From Cylicocyclus nassatus (Eukaryota > Nematoda > Chromadorea > Rhabditida > Strongylidae): DNA of 64,000 nucleotides. Every line of letters begins with the position of its first letter. The stretch's first letter is position 1. The notes beneath the pieces are model-generated. The model saw only the letters and a list, made by a program, of their open reading frames with translations, was not told the DNA's origin and made no database searches. A program made the position numbers and the translations under genes. The DNA lies in the NCBI GenBank assembly GCA_958299035.1, contig CATQJL010000001.1, positions 75,165,594-75,229,593 of the forward strand, in the 5' to 3' direction. Positions 47,825 to 58,929 of this stretch are shown here, piece by piece.

Positions 47825-49775
47825 CCCTTTCAAGGAAGTTTCGGCCTGAAAGTGGCGCGACAGTGTGAGAGAAGATCTAGAAACAGAACAAACAGCGAAA
47901 AAACACCATGACGAACTTGGTGGTTTACACAGATTTGGATCAGAGTACATGCGTACTCGACAATTTCATTTCAAATGCGCAGTTTTTTTTGATTTCATGA
48001 AGATTCTGTAGATGTCCACATGCTAAATGGTTTCCGATGCTTTCGAATGTGAGCAGCAGATCTGACGAAAATAACTGCTCCGGGAAATGTTCATTTACCA
48101 CCCTCTAGTCCTCTTTCACACAAAGTAAAAGCACATAATCTTAACAAAGTGCCTTTTAGACCATTATCTTACCAGTGCATCAGCTATGCTTCGCAGAGGC
48201 TCGCAGTGTATTTTTTTAGATATGTTTCCTCCTACACGGGCATCGAAAAATCTATTTCAAGACTTACATCATAAAAAGTAATATGAGTGCTGCTCTTTGC
48301 CGGCCGTTCATTAAAAGTGTTGAGTTCTCTCGAGGAACAAAAACGTAAATTACCACAAACGTTATTCAAATTACTACATATCACACGTGTGTATAGTATT
48401 TTTAGAGGAAAAACCATGTTGTAGCAACTTGACGTGCACGTACCGTTCTTTCGTAAGCGCTTAGTGTAACAGTCGTGAGAACACTTGTATGTAGAATTGT
48501 GGTCACCGAGACATTACGATGTTGAGTGGCATCACACTTCACACCCATTACAAATTGTGATGTTTGCGCGTGATAAGTGCTAAATTTGGTACATAACCAG
48601 CATGATATAATGAAACTAAGGGAGGAAAGAAGAGGCAACATTGGTAAGATGTAAAAATTTAACACTAAGATATATAATTGTGAAATTTTCAATGTAGAAA
48701 GTGTTCGAAAAAAAAGTTTGTTCAACCATTTTGCCCTTGCGGAAATTCCCATGCATGAGGAGCAACTTGTAGCCGTGACTGGTAGAATCCGTTGTTGAAT
48801 CCTGTTTCCAGACAATCGTAATTCATTGTGCCTTTTTACTGCTTCCTGCAATAATCACAACCATACTTAACTGCAATGCGATCGTCTGAGAAATACTTTT
48901 GGAACACTTTAGTGAACATTCCAATGCAAAATTGATACACCGATAGTAGTGAAACTTCTTTGCAGTATATCGTATTGCTGACTACTTTGTGGGTCTGAGG
49001 CTCCCAGCGCAATAAATTTAACCGCTTGAAGAATGGTGAATGGTTTGCATGACTGATAGCGTAGGTATCCGTTCTACGAAATGATTTGTGTAAATTGTTC
49101 TTATAACCTTCCAAATTAGTGATGCATTATCGCTGAGTTATTTGCGCAATATAAGGAAACCAAGTTTTAGTTGAGACATGCAAATGCAGCACTGATCTTT
49201 TCTTGATTCTATAAACGTTGAAATGTTTACCGAGGGGCTAATGATAAGCTTGATGTGTAACATTAAATAACGTAACTGCCGAGATTGAGGATGTTTTGCT
49301 TAGAATCTAGATAAGTCCTCACAATTACTTACCCAAAAATCTTGTATCGTGTTATAATTGTATCGATTCAATTCGATTTTTCGAAAGCGCTCACAATGAA
49401 CATATAAGCATTTACAACAAGATGGAATGCGATTTTATAAAATAGATGCATGATACCATTCGTTTAGCCTTGTACACACCTTACCTTTCTTGATCAGATT
49501 CATTCATCAAAGCGAATCTCTTCTGAAACGTGCATAAAATCTTAAATTTTTTACTCTGCATTTGCAAATAAAACATAAGTTGGTTAAAACAAGGACAATT
49601 TACATTTTCAAAAAAGCTGGTTGTGCACTTAGTATGATACTTTGACCGATAATGGCAGGATTGCAAACGATGACCTTGGCGTGTTGGTGTTTAGATTATC
49701 AACAGCAGAGAACGCGCAATTCAAGCAAACAAGTTTTGCACGTATAGAAATTTCGAGATGTCAGATCGAAAGACC
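47825..49775. repeat. Duplicated unit 3
   Basis: Four blocks in the same order as in unit 4 (51905-53965): 47825-48110 (CAAGGAAGTTTCGGCC, AACAGCGAAAAAACACC, GGTGGTTTACACAGATTTGG); 48515-48620 (terminal block, ANITICNGCEV); 48745-48860 and 49000-49110 (TGCAGGAAGCAGTAAAAAGG; CGCAATAAATTTAACCG); 49640-49775 (plus DDLGVLVFRLSTAEN or minus NLNTN.PRSS). The offset between units is about 4.1 kb. The strand and exact exons of the underlying gene remain unclear, because both strands are open in several blocks. Confidence 0.5.
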
Positions 49776-49899
49776 AGGAAACAGCACTATTTTCAAAAAA
49801 TCATTGTCTCATTCAAAATATTTTCTCAGGCCAAAATCGGAGGCTATCATGGTTATTCAAATGACTAGGTATGTCCCATCAAAAGCAGTTTGAAGCTTG

Positions 49900-50530
49900 C
49901 CCTCAAGTTTATTGAAATTATCAAGACTACCAGGATGTATTATCTTGCACTTCCATGCATGACTGAGACAGTAGTCAAACTGTTAGCAATAACTTGTGTG
50001 CGATACATTCATTACTGCTCGGTAAGAATTCCAATCCGGAACACTTTCTTCGGTAGCAAACGACAACTCTCTCTCTTATCGGTCTGTTCCATGAATGTTA
50101 TTGCGCTCTTGAAGATACTGTGTAAGATATATTCGGAAGTGTTACCGCCTCGGTCGAAACCATAACTGGTAGCTAGTGGAGCTAAAAAATGATAATGCGA
50201 CGTCAGTTTTTGTTAGTAAAAATCTGTTTTTGAAAAAAACCAGATCAGCACGATATCACATGCTGTATAAAATAGCGAAATACGGTTTAATTTGAACTCT
50301 TATAAAAGTTATTCCAAATGTTACCATCGAGCCTGTCCTACACTTCTATGTATCTCGAAACTTGTTTGCTTTACTATAAAATTAGGTTGTTAGCTAAGCT
50401 TTGCAACTTTTTCCTCTGACTTTCCCTCCTTGTATATGGTGCACTAATTGACATCATGTAGGCTGGCTATAGCTAAGCTACAATTGCAGCTATGTCTGCT
50501 AAATTCTGTCATCGCAAGGTTACTCTACCT
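49900..50530. other. No gene recognised
   Basis: A 91-codon plus frame (49890-50165) lacks support. A lone TTAGGTTGTTAGC near 50382 resembles a mariner end without a partner. Confidence 0.3.
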
Positions 50531-50539
50531 AGGTATATG

Positions 50540-50775
50540 TACAGGACTTATCAAATGAAGTGCCGCTTGCCCCAGCATCTCCATTACCGCGTTGGACTCT
50601 GCATCTCTTCCGCGAAACATTCTTTCTGAGTACTTTCCCAAGGCGGACGTGGGAAAGGCTGAACCTCAATCGATTGAAAGTGACCAGGGGGCATGCTCCT
50701 TGGAAGAGAGATGCAGAGCCCAGCGCAGGAGTGGAGATGCTAGTGAAAGCGACACTATGCATGGTAAGCCCTGTA
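50540..50775. mobile_element. Foldback element with TACAGG ends
   Basis: The left TACAGGACTTATCAAATGAA and the right (inverse of TACAGGGCTTACCATGCAT) pair. The arms share AGCATCTCCA and CTCTGCATCTCTTCC. The 63-78 codon frames on both strands are arm sequence. One arm recurs at 20895-20983. Confidence 0.7.
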
Positions 50776-51904
50776 CATTATAGCAGGTTTCGCTGAAATT
50801 TTTCGTAAGGGGGGGGGGGTAGGCAACATGTTGCAAACAACACTGAATTTGCTTAGCAGCGAGTCTCTGTAAGATGACCGATGGTTTACGGTGTGGGTTC
50901 CATCACCTAACGAAAACAGACATTATTTTACAACTGAATATAATTTTTGTTCTGCTAATCATTAACCCCAAATGTAAAGTCTCAACCAATTTCGATGGTC
51001 TGCTCTCCTGCTATTGACAGTTGTCCCTTAGCAGCCTTGCGTACAGCGACTCGTTCAACTTCGGTATGGAGACAGTTTTCGACCTGTCTTCAAATTCCTA
51101 TTCTTTTTGAGTGAAATATGTGAAATTCTTGCATTAATAATGTACAATTTCGAATAATATCTGCGTGGTTTGAGTTGCAAACGGCTTCATTTTTGCTCAT
51201 AACTTCATAATTTTTACATTTTCACTAGTTTTCGAAAAATGTCCAAATTTTTTCGTTTACAATCCAAAAGCAAGAGTTAGCTCCAGATTGTAACTCATAA
51301 TCTTGTCTACATGACACAAACGATTGAGCGCGCCAAGATGAAAAAGGCAAAAGTTGCGGAATCGCTGCAAAACGTAGTTGACAAACTAATATATGCTTCT
51401 CCTTCTTTTTCGTTCACCACTTGCTGCACATTTGACGAAAATCGCACCTCTTCTTCAGTCGCTAGGAAAGATTTGTTGTAATCTATGGAGATTATCACTA
51501 AGTTACGTCTTTGGAAAATCTGACTGCACAAAAATTTGCAATCTTGAGGCTTTGATGCGCGTAATCACTGGGTCAGTGGGGCTCAAATGTACAATTTCAT
51601 AGTATTCTAGAATGGTGTTAATGTTTGAAATTAGGAGCAAGCGCACTTGTTAAATAGAATCAGACCAGGGTGCACCGGAAGTGTAAGTAATAAATTAAGC
51701 TAGTTTCATTTCCAAGGACTTTTTAAAAAATATTCTCACTCAAAATGCGTGATGGTAATGACAGAATAAACTCATATCTAACGTGCGCAATCAAAGATAT
51801 TATGGAAAGGTTGGTTGCAAAGTTGTAACAAGCATATTCTAAAGAATATTTTCGCCACCTTTTATTTCACCAAATAACCAAATCCGCTTTCGTCACGAGC
51901 AGTT

Positions 51905-53965
51905 TGCATTTTCAAGGAAGTTATGCCTAATAAGTAGTGCGACCATGGCGAGAAGATCTGGAGAGCAAACAGCGAAAAAAAAAACGCCGCTGACGCCTGG
52001 TGGTTTACACTTAATCGATTCAGAGTACACGATCTCATTTCACACGAACAGTTTTTGTCGATTTCACGGGGATTCTTTGGATGTACACATGATAGATTGA
52101 TTTTCGGTGATTTGTAAACGTGAACAATAGATCTGACACAATTTACTGCACTTGGAAATAATCATTTATCACAGTTCTATCTTTTTATCAAGGCAAAAAT
52201 ACTACAAACAAACGGACTATTATTGTATAACTTCACATCAACAAAATCGCGAAGAAATTTGCGGGACTGTCTTGAGATGCTCACGTGAGGTTTATTTGCA
52301 TTCGAAGGTTAAGAAGGACCAGGCGGCTAATTTGCATTTCGGGCTAGGGAGAAAAGCCCACTTGCAAAGAAAGTTTATGCGAGTTTTGGTTTCTTCTAGG
52401 AATAGTGATGAACTCGACGAACTAGAATGCGTATTAAACAACAAGCAAAATTAAATTCTACTTAATTGTCCTGTGTGCAGAATTTTTTGTGAAAACGATC
52501 CATACATATTGTAGAGAACTTGATTAAGCGGACATATACTCGGAATTCCTGTATAGCGTAAACACTTATATTTAACAGGCGTAGAAACACGTTGCTTGCA
52601 GCACATGAACATCACAGCCCATATTAGCATCACAGTTCACAGTCATAAGAAATTGTGATGTTTGCGCTTGCCAAGTGCAAAATTTGGTGTGTGACCAACA
52701 ATAAGATAATCTAACGAAAGTGATAGACAAAAGGAGAGTTATAAGAATAGCTGATAGAATAGGGATTCATAAAAATTGGCTATTTGAAATGAGATGTATT
52801 GGGAAAGCTCTACTATGATTATCGCGGCAAATTTTTTGCATGAAACGCAACTCGAAGTTATTCACTTGACTTCAAGAGTCGTCATCAGCGTCTGTTTGAA
52901 ACAGTAGCGGTCTTTATACAGATCAACACAGGGGCTACTCTGTTTTGATTCATCCATTTTCACTACTTCCTGCAATAGGAAACTTCGCGAAGGCTTCGCG
53001 AGCGCATAGCGCTGGCATGTTGCCAAGCAAAGACCAAGGAGATTGAAGAGACGCAGACATGGGTTCTCAGCACGATAGGATATACTGTAGCTGCGAAACG
53101 GCGCGAGCTGTTGCAAAGCGGACTCCCGCCAGTCCAATTTCCGCCTAAAGCGAATCGAAATTTACTGTATGTTCAATTGCTTGAGAGATACTTTGCTACA
53201 CTCTAGGTAAACTCGATGCAAACATGGTGCGATGATAGCGATTTTTTTTGCAAGGTATCTTATTGCTATTTGTTTCGGTTTTCACCGCAATAAATTTGTT
53301 ATCTACGCGAAATGGCTTGCGATAGAGTAGGTTATCGTCTCTTGACCATACAATTTATTATCACAGGGTCATTGTAAGCAACGTACCGGACAATCTGCTA
53401 TTTGTTTCATTTTTGAAGGCGAAGTGATATTGAGAGCTTGATAAATTTAATCTATAAGGATGAATTCGTCGTTTTCCAAGTTCCGTAATAATGCTACCAT
53501 GGTCATTACTCACCAAAACCATTTTGATGACTTCTGAACGCACACTTTGGCATAATTCTAGTCGAACCATATGAACACTTACCGCAACCAATATGATCAC
53601 TAAAAAGGGCACATGGAGCACCTATTATACTAATTCGCCACACCTTAGGTAATTGCCCCGTGTTATTCGATGCTAAGGAAGAAGGAAATCTCCTATAAAA
53701 GTGGCGTAATGTCTTTTACTTGTATGAGACTTCACGAAACTGGTAAACCATAAATTGACAAATAGACATGAAATGCACTTTTGAGGAAGTTGATTTTGCG
53801 CACGTTTTATTTCGATGGTTTTCGGATACCGGCAAAATTACGGACGACAGAAGACCTTGGGTTGTTGGTGTTTAGATTTTCGGCAGCAGAGAGCACACGA
53901 ATTAAATGAACAGGTTTTGAACGTCTGGAACAATCACAACTTTGTAGGATTCGAAGACCAAAGAT
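51905..53965. repeat. Duplicated unit 4
   Basis: Same block order as unit 3: 51905-52180 (CAAGGAAGTTATGCCTAATA, GGTGGTTTACACTTAATCG), 52620-52715 (terminal block, ANITISYDCEL), 52855-52985 (TGCAGGAAGTAGTGAAAATG), 53285-53340, and 53830-53965 (plus EDLGLLVFRFSAAES). A further AACTTCCTC-type block at 53770-53800 starts another partial unit. A 51-codon plus frame from about 51951 (MARRSGEQTAKKK) and the 52270-52454 frame occur only in this unit. Confidence 0.5.
52261..52454 (+). CDS. Weak plus-strand frame inside unit 4
   Basis: The second half of a 100-codon frame has a charged, protein-like composition (KVKKDQAANLHFGLGRKAH, then RNSDELDELECVLNNKQN) ending at TAA. It has no counterpart in unit 3, so it is not supported by conservation. 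Confidence 0.2.
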
Positions 53966-54359
53966 AAAATTTTGGCAAATAATTACCTCAGTCAAAGTTG
54001 TCTTTCAAACCGCATTATGAGTCTCATTCTATTCAGATAAAACGAACGTTGCCATATAAGATATACGAAAAATTATTCACGCACTTCAGAATCCTCAGGT
54101 ATACCAAAAACACAGTTTATTTTCACACTATGATGTATGAATTGTGAAATATCAAAGTATCGGAGAGTAATGCTTAGAAAAAAAGAAGCATCCATGCTAA
54201 GTTGAGCTCTCAGTTGCAATCGATTTGACTTTCTAGAGTGATACAAAGGCTAACATATATCAAGAATTCATCACAAGGGTATGTATGTTCAATAGACAAG
54301 CTGAGACCAAAGAGCTTCAACAAGAGTTGGGACTAATGGATGACTTATAGGCAATGTTC

Positions 54360-54786
54360 CGCCAAATTCGCACCCTGGAGGACTGCTATGGTTCTTGGTC
54401 ATCCCACTGACCTCCAGACGCAGTCCGACTGGTTGATGTTCCCCCTGGGCCGAGAAAATAGCCCTTGAATCGGCGCGCGCAACCCCAACCGCACTCGGAC
54501 GACTTCGCTAATTGTTCGACGCGGGACACCACGAGCGCTCTTCCGCATTGCGCATGCTTTCCAAAGGAAAAGTTACAGACAGCAGGGCCTTCGTCCCAGG
54601 GCCTCCCGACTTTCCATTGAAATTTTGTCCGAGCTGCCACTTGGAAAACTTGGTAAACGCCCCGGAAAAGGTCTTTTCACCCGTTTTGAAGCTCAAATTC
54701 GGGGCCTATGGATCGAAAAGGCCCAGAACAGGCAAATAGATCGCGCGGACACTGCCTTTATGCTCGAAACACTGCTTTGTAAGTTC
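54360..54786 (+). CDS. GC-rich open block, possible exon
   Basis: A block clearly richer in GC than its flanks. One plus frame stays open from about 54470 to a GTAAGTTC donor at 54779 (segments LGKLGKRPGKGLFTRF and IRGLWIEKAQNRQIDRA). A likely acceptor is ACAGACAG near 54582. The minus strand is also open for 84 codons, as expected from base composition. It might be an exon, foreign DNA or a decayed element; no repeat arms were found. Confidence 0.3.
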
Positions 54787-55470
54787 TTTCGCTATTTTTT
54801 TTTAATCTAAATACAAAACTTTTTAAAATTTCGTCATCAATCCTTGAACATAAAATTTTTGATACGGTTTTCAAGGAAAAGCCATATCCTAGCAAGTTCA
54901 CCTAAGGCACGATAACGATGATGTAAGCAGTTAGAGGTAACAATCTTGATCCAAAAAAACATGATGTCCACAGCATTCAAGTATGCTGACAGGGCTCGGC
55001 ATAAGTCTTACGGGGCAAGTTGGATATTGTTTCGGTGCAAAAAGCAAGGGGACATCGTATATGGATAACTCCAGACTCTCCCCCCCCCCCTTCTCCCTCA
55101 ACATCACTTTCTCCCTCTTATGTCATTCTTCATTTCCTATAGAGGACACAGATTGTCATTACTGCCTTATCAATCCCATTCCTGCAAAAACCAAAACATT
55201 TCTGTTTCAACATGTTCGTCGGTCAAGAGCGCGATTTCAAAAATCGGTGTGTAAATGGGCAATGGGAGATAGGATCATGTATGAAAAACTATGATAAAGT
55301 TATTCGAACAGAAAACTGGCAAAGTGGCAAACTTTTTTGAGGAGTCAAATGGCAACATGGACAGACCTGTGGTGGCGAAAAGAAAAAATTATAATTATCC
55401 CTTCATTTACATAATTATTTCACAAGTTTGATGTAACGTTCTCCTACATCAAAAAACCTATAACTATGTA

Positions 55471-56245
55471 TTAGGTTGGCACATAAGTAATGCAACTTTT
55501 TATATAACTTTTGTCTATTTGAACGTAGCGCATTCATTTTTTGGCAATATAAGGAATATGACGTAAGCTTCTAATGCACACATTTTTGCCGAATTTTACC
55601 GTCTTATGTGAGGATTACGGTAGGTTTACGGTACTATGGGAAAAATTTTAGAATGCATCAGATTTTGCTGAAACTTGGCTTATAGGGCTTATTCAACATG
55701 CTGATCACAAAAATAAGATCCGTTTCGCATGAAAAGGCCTCGTACGTGAGATGAAAAGATGAATTTCATTTTAGCGACAAATGAATATGATATTCGTGTT
55801 TACCGCATAGGACTACCCTATATTGCAAAGTTATAGCGAATTCTGACTTTTCGCAGCTTAGTTATTGACAAATTGCCTTCAAAACTTGACGCATTTGACT
55901 TGTTTAACTTCTCAAAGGCGCCCCTCCTTAATTTGTGCTTAGATTTCATTTCTTTTCCACTGATTCCAATGTGCCAACTTCCAGCTACATGCTGCCTAAA
56001 ACTGCTTTTTCATATGTTTGAATCAGGTTTCGTAGGGTTTCATGTTTCTGAAAAAATCGTGAAACCTCGAATTTCAGCAGTTTTCAAAAGATGCTTAGAT
56101 TTTTTGTACTACGTTATCAAAAATCAAACGGTTTGCGCAGACATGCAGCTTACATTACGGTCTTTATGATGCCACAAAATGAGATTGCTACATAAAATAG
56201 GAAAAAAGTTACTGGAAAAGTTGCAAAACTTATGTGCCAACCTAA
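55471..56245. mobile_element. Mariner-type non-autonomous element
   Basis: TTAGGTTGGCACATAAGTAA at the left and its inverse (TTACGTGCC-like ...CTTATGTGCCAACCTAA) at the right form about 50-base imperfect terminal repeats flanked by TA on both sides. The interior frame of 98 codons (55873-56169) shows no DDE/D motif that I can recognise. Confidence 0.8.
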
Positions 56246-56900
56246 TATTTGAATCTCCCCAAATCCTCTCCTCGTTGCCTAGTTACGGCCCTCCAAATAT
56301 ATTGTATGACGACGGCAAGCCTGCTCCAAGCTCGGAATGTTGCTCGCCGGACACAGTATGCCGCCAATTCGGAGAATACGAACTAATTAGTTTTTTTCGT
56401 CAGTTCAATGTAGTTTTTATGCTTTGTTCCATTATTTTTTGCTAATCCTGTTTGGTCCATTCATGACCGCGTCTAGGTGATGTCGTATTTTTGTAGCGAA
56501 GTCTATAGGGACTTCGTTTTTACAAAAAAGCCACCTCGCCCTGATGCGTGACAATCTGTGCAGGATCATAATGGAAAGCAGCTGCTGGTTGAAAGTTCCA
56601 GCCTATGCACTGTCAAGTTCAAAGCAGCATTGAGAGGGATTTTTGCGACAAAGGTGTACTCCATATAAAATCAAACTGTAAGTACGATGTTTTTGAGGAT
56701 CTCTAACATTGTAGGAAAAACGGAGTTAATTGTTTATGCATGGATAGCAGTCAGCTAAAACTCTCAGCTTTCAGTAAGGCGAACGCGAATACAATCTTCA
56801 TGGAAGTGGATAGTTAGGTTTATGCGTTATATATATGGTGCAATAATCATTTATAGGTAAGTACTGCGAATAAGTTTAGATAACTATCCCAGCTAACATA

Positions 56901-57840
56901 TTAGGTTGTGTCATAAGTTCTGTCCCATTTTTTCTTTCGTTTTTTTTCACAATATTTTGTGCGATGCTCTGCAAATTGTTTATATGCATTTGAAAGCTCC
57001 AAGCATTCTCTACTAAAACATTCATCTCGGTTTTCTGCATCAGACGACTTGAAAAAGCTTTACTGCGTCAAATTTGGAAAACCAAACAGGGAGAAAGTCC
57101 ATTTTCGACAACTACGTTACGTCGCCCTCCTAATTAGTCAGAATGCTTAGGAATAAGCTCGAATAATTTGCTACACGTAAGCAAAGAATGCTCTAGCTTC
57201 TACTGCGCTTCAAAAGTGATGAAACTTTTAGAAAATCGTTTTTGTAGACTTTAGAAAAGTCTTCTTTCTGACGCCTTTTCAACGTTGGTGTTGGGCATCA
57301 TCTGAAGGCATCCTGAGGGAAGACGGAAGGCGGATCATCTAGAAAAGACAAAAAGGATGGTTTATGGCTTCAAAACCATCGATTAGGTTAAATACTCATA
57401 ATTTGAATTTTGGGACCCACACAGCTTGGGTACGCGAGAAGGCGAACATCGCCGTAACAAAGTCTTGCCTTGCCGACTTTTGAAAAAATGTCATTAAATA
57501 GCCGGTGTAAGGAAGGTAACATGCGCAAACAGTTATAGAGTAAGTGTAAAAGTCTAGTAGATTGTTTTGGTTGTTGTCAAGCTTGTTTAATAAGTTTTAC
57601 CAATAAAAATCGAGAAAACTCTGGAGGAAAAAAGATGTCGAAATTTGATTTTTCGGCTCTTTGGATTTTTTGTTTCAATGATAAAAATGTTCGTTTCCTG
57701 CTATGTTGGGGAATGATGCATATGAGTCTGCAGAGCAGACTTAGAGCTTTCAAAAGCATATACACTTTATCTCAAATATATTCAATGTTGTCAAGAAAAA
57801 ACTAAAACAAAATTGGGACAGAACTTATTACACGACCTAA
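56901..57840. mobile_element. Mariner-type non-autonomous element
   Basis: TTAGGTTGTGTCATAAGTTC and the inverse of TTAGGTCGTGTAATAAGTTC, then TGTCCCA in both, form terminal repeats of about 35 bases; TA flanks both ends. No transposase seen. Confidence 0.8.
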
Positions 57841-58215
57841 TAGTTGCCTTATCAGTCCCTCTTGCAACATTATAAGCAGATTGTTGGCTAATAACCCCTA
57901 CCAAATGCCTCAATAACCCTAGCAACATACCGATAACAAAACTTTAGCAAACAACAACTTTCTCCCCTCTCTTTTTCATAAATGTTATTGCGCAGTTGAA
58001 GATTACATTGCGGCGTGAAATGTACGTTTCATAGCTTCACCTTCAAAATATGGGATATTTGGATAGATGTACAATTCACTTAGAACCAGTGTGATCTACG
58101 CGATACACTTGTCATTCAACACATCTAAGGATGTCTAATCTTTTATTGTCTCACAGTTATAAGACACCCTAAAACACGATGCTTTTATCGAGAAAAAGAA
58201 ACAAAAACATGATTT

Positions 58216-58265
58216 TTTTATACTGTAAGACATCAGCCGCTAGACCGATGTCTTATAGTATAAAA
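58216..58265. repeat. Short inverted repeat
   Basis: 19-base arms (TTTTATACTGTAAGACATC at 58216-58234; its complement at 58247-58265) with one mismatch and a 12-base loop. Confidence 0.6.
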
Positions 58266-58670
58266 GAGCCATGATTTTGTATTTAACGGCCGCTAGACCT
58301 TCTATAACATTCATCAAGCCCAGTGGACATGCTTCTGATAAATTATCGCCCAGCTCCGGATCAGTGTTGTTACATGTTTTTGTAAACTTGTTCGTTTTTT
58401 TCAAGGCTTCTACTGCTTGTGTCTACATGCGCCATGGCAGTAATTTAGGTAAATTTCTAAAACATTTAGGATGAGACGGTACGATGAGTATTGCAAAGTA
58501 TGCACGTCATGATAGTGAAGAACAGTGGGGTTTGAGCTGTATGCATGTGCAAATGTGATCTACTGCAGCGAAACTTAAAAACGAAACTTAATGCTGTCTC
58601 TTGCACTTGAGTATTCCAGCAAAACCAATAAAAATGCGAATTTTTGGACACACAAGAAGCGTGTGTCTAG

Positions 58671-58928
58671 AAAGGCGGCAAGCCGTCAGTTTCTTCTGGT
58701 GGAGGTAATGGAGGTGGTGGAGGCGGTGGAGACAGTGGGATCAGTGGGATTAGCACCTGTGGAGAACACTGTAGTGAGAGGACCAGACTGCTGCTAGCCA
58801 TCGGTGCAGCCGTTGTAGTCGGCTTCGCATTTTATGCATACTGCAGGAAGAGAAGGTCACGACGTCGTAGCGGACACAAGAAAGAATTTTACAAAATCCT
58901 TCTGATTTTAAAAAATCAGAATGACTGA
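58671..58928 (+). CDS. Terminal exon of a Gly-rich single-pass membrane protein
   Basis: An 85-codon frame begins after a GTGTCTAG acceptor and ends at TGA. Order of features: a Ser/Gly-rich linker with a run of seven Gly (residues about 10-21), a C-G-E-H-C pair (about 32-36), one clear transmembrane helix LLLAIGAAVVVGFAFYAY (about 42-59), then a strongly basic cytosolic start RKRRSRRRSGHKK and a short tail (EFYKILLILKNQND). The positive-inside charge predicts an extracellular N-terminal side, type I topology. Upstream exons encoding the ectodomain and signal peptide were not identified. No family is recognised. An overlapping ATG-started frame at 58591-58797 reads the Gly codons as Val/Glu and is a shadow. 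Confidence 0.5.
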   Translation, partial: KGGKPSVSSGGGNGGGGGGGDSGISGISTCGEHCSERTRLLLAIGAAVVVGFAFYAYCRKRRSRRRSGHKKEFYKILLILKNQND

Positions 58929-58929
58929 A

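Noticed and set aside
48402..48851. 149-codon minus-strand frame, longest in the window
   Set aside because: The frame spans several separate duplicated blocks, is interrupted by stops in the other copies, and its length is within chance expectation for this composition.
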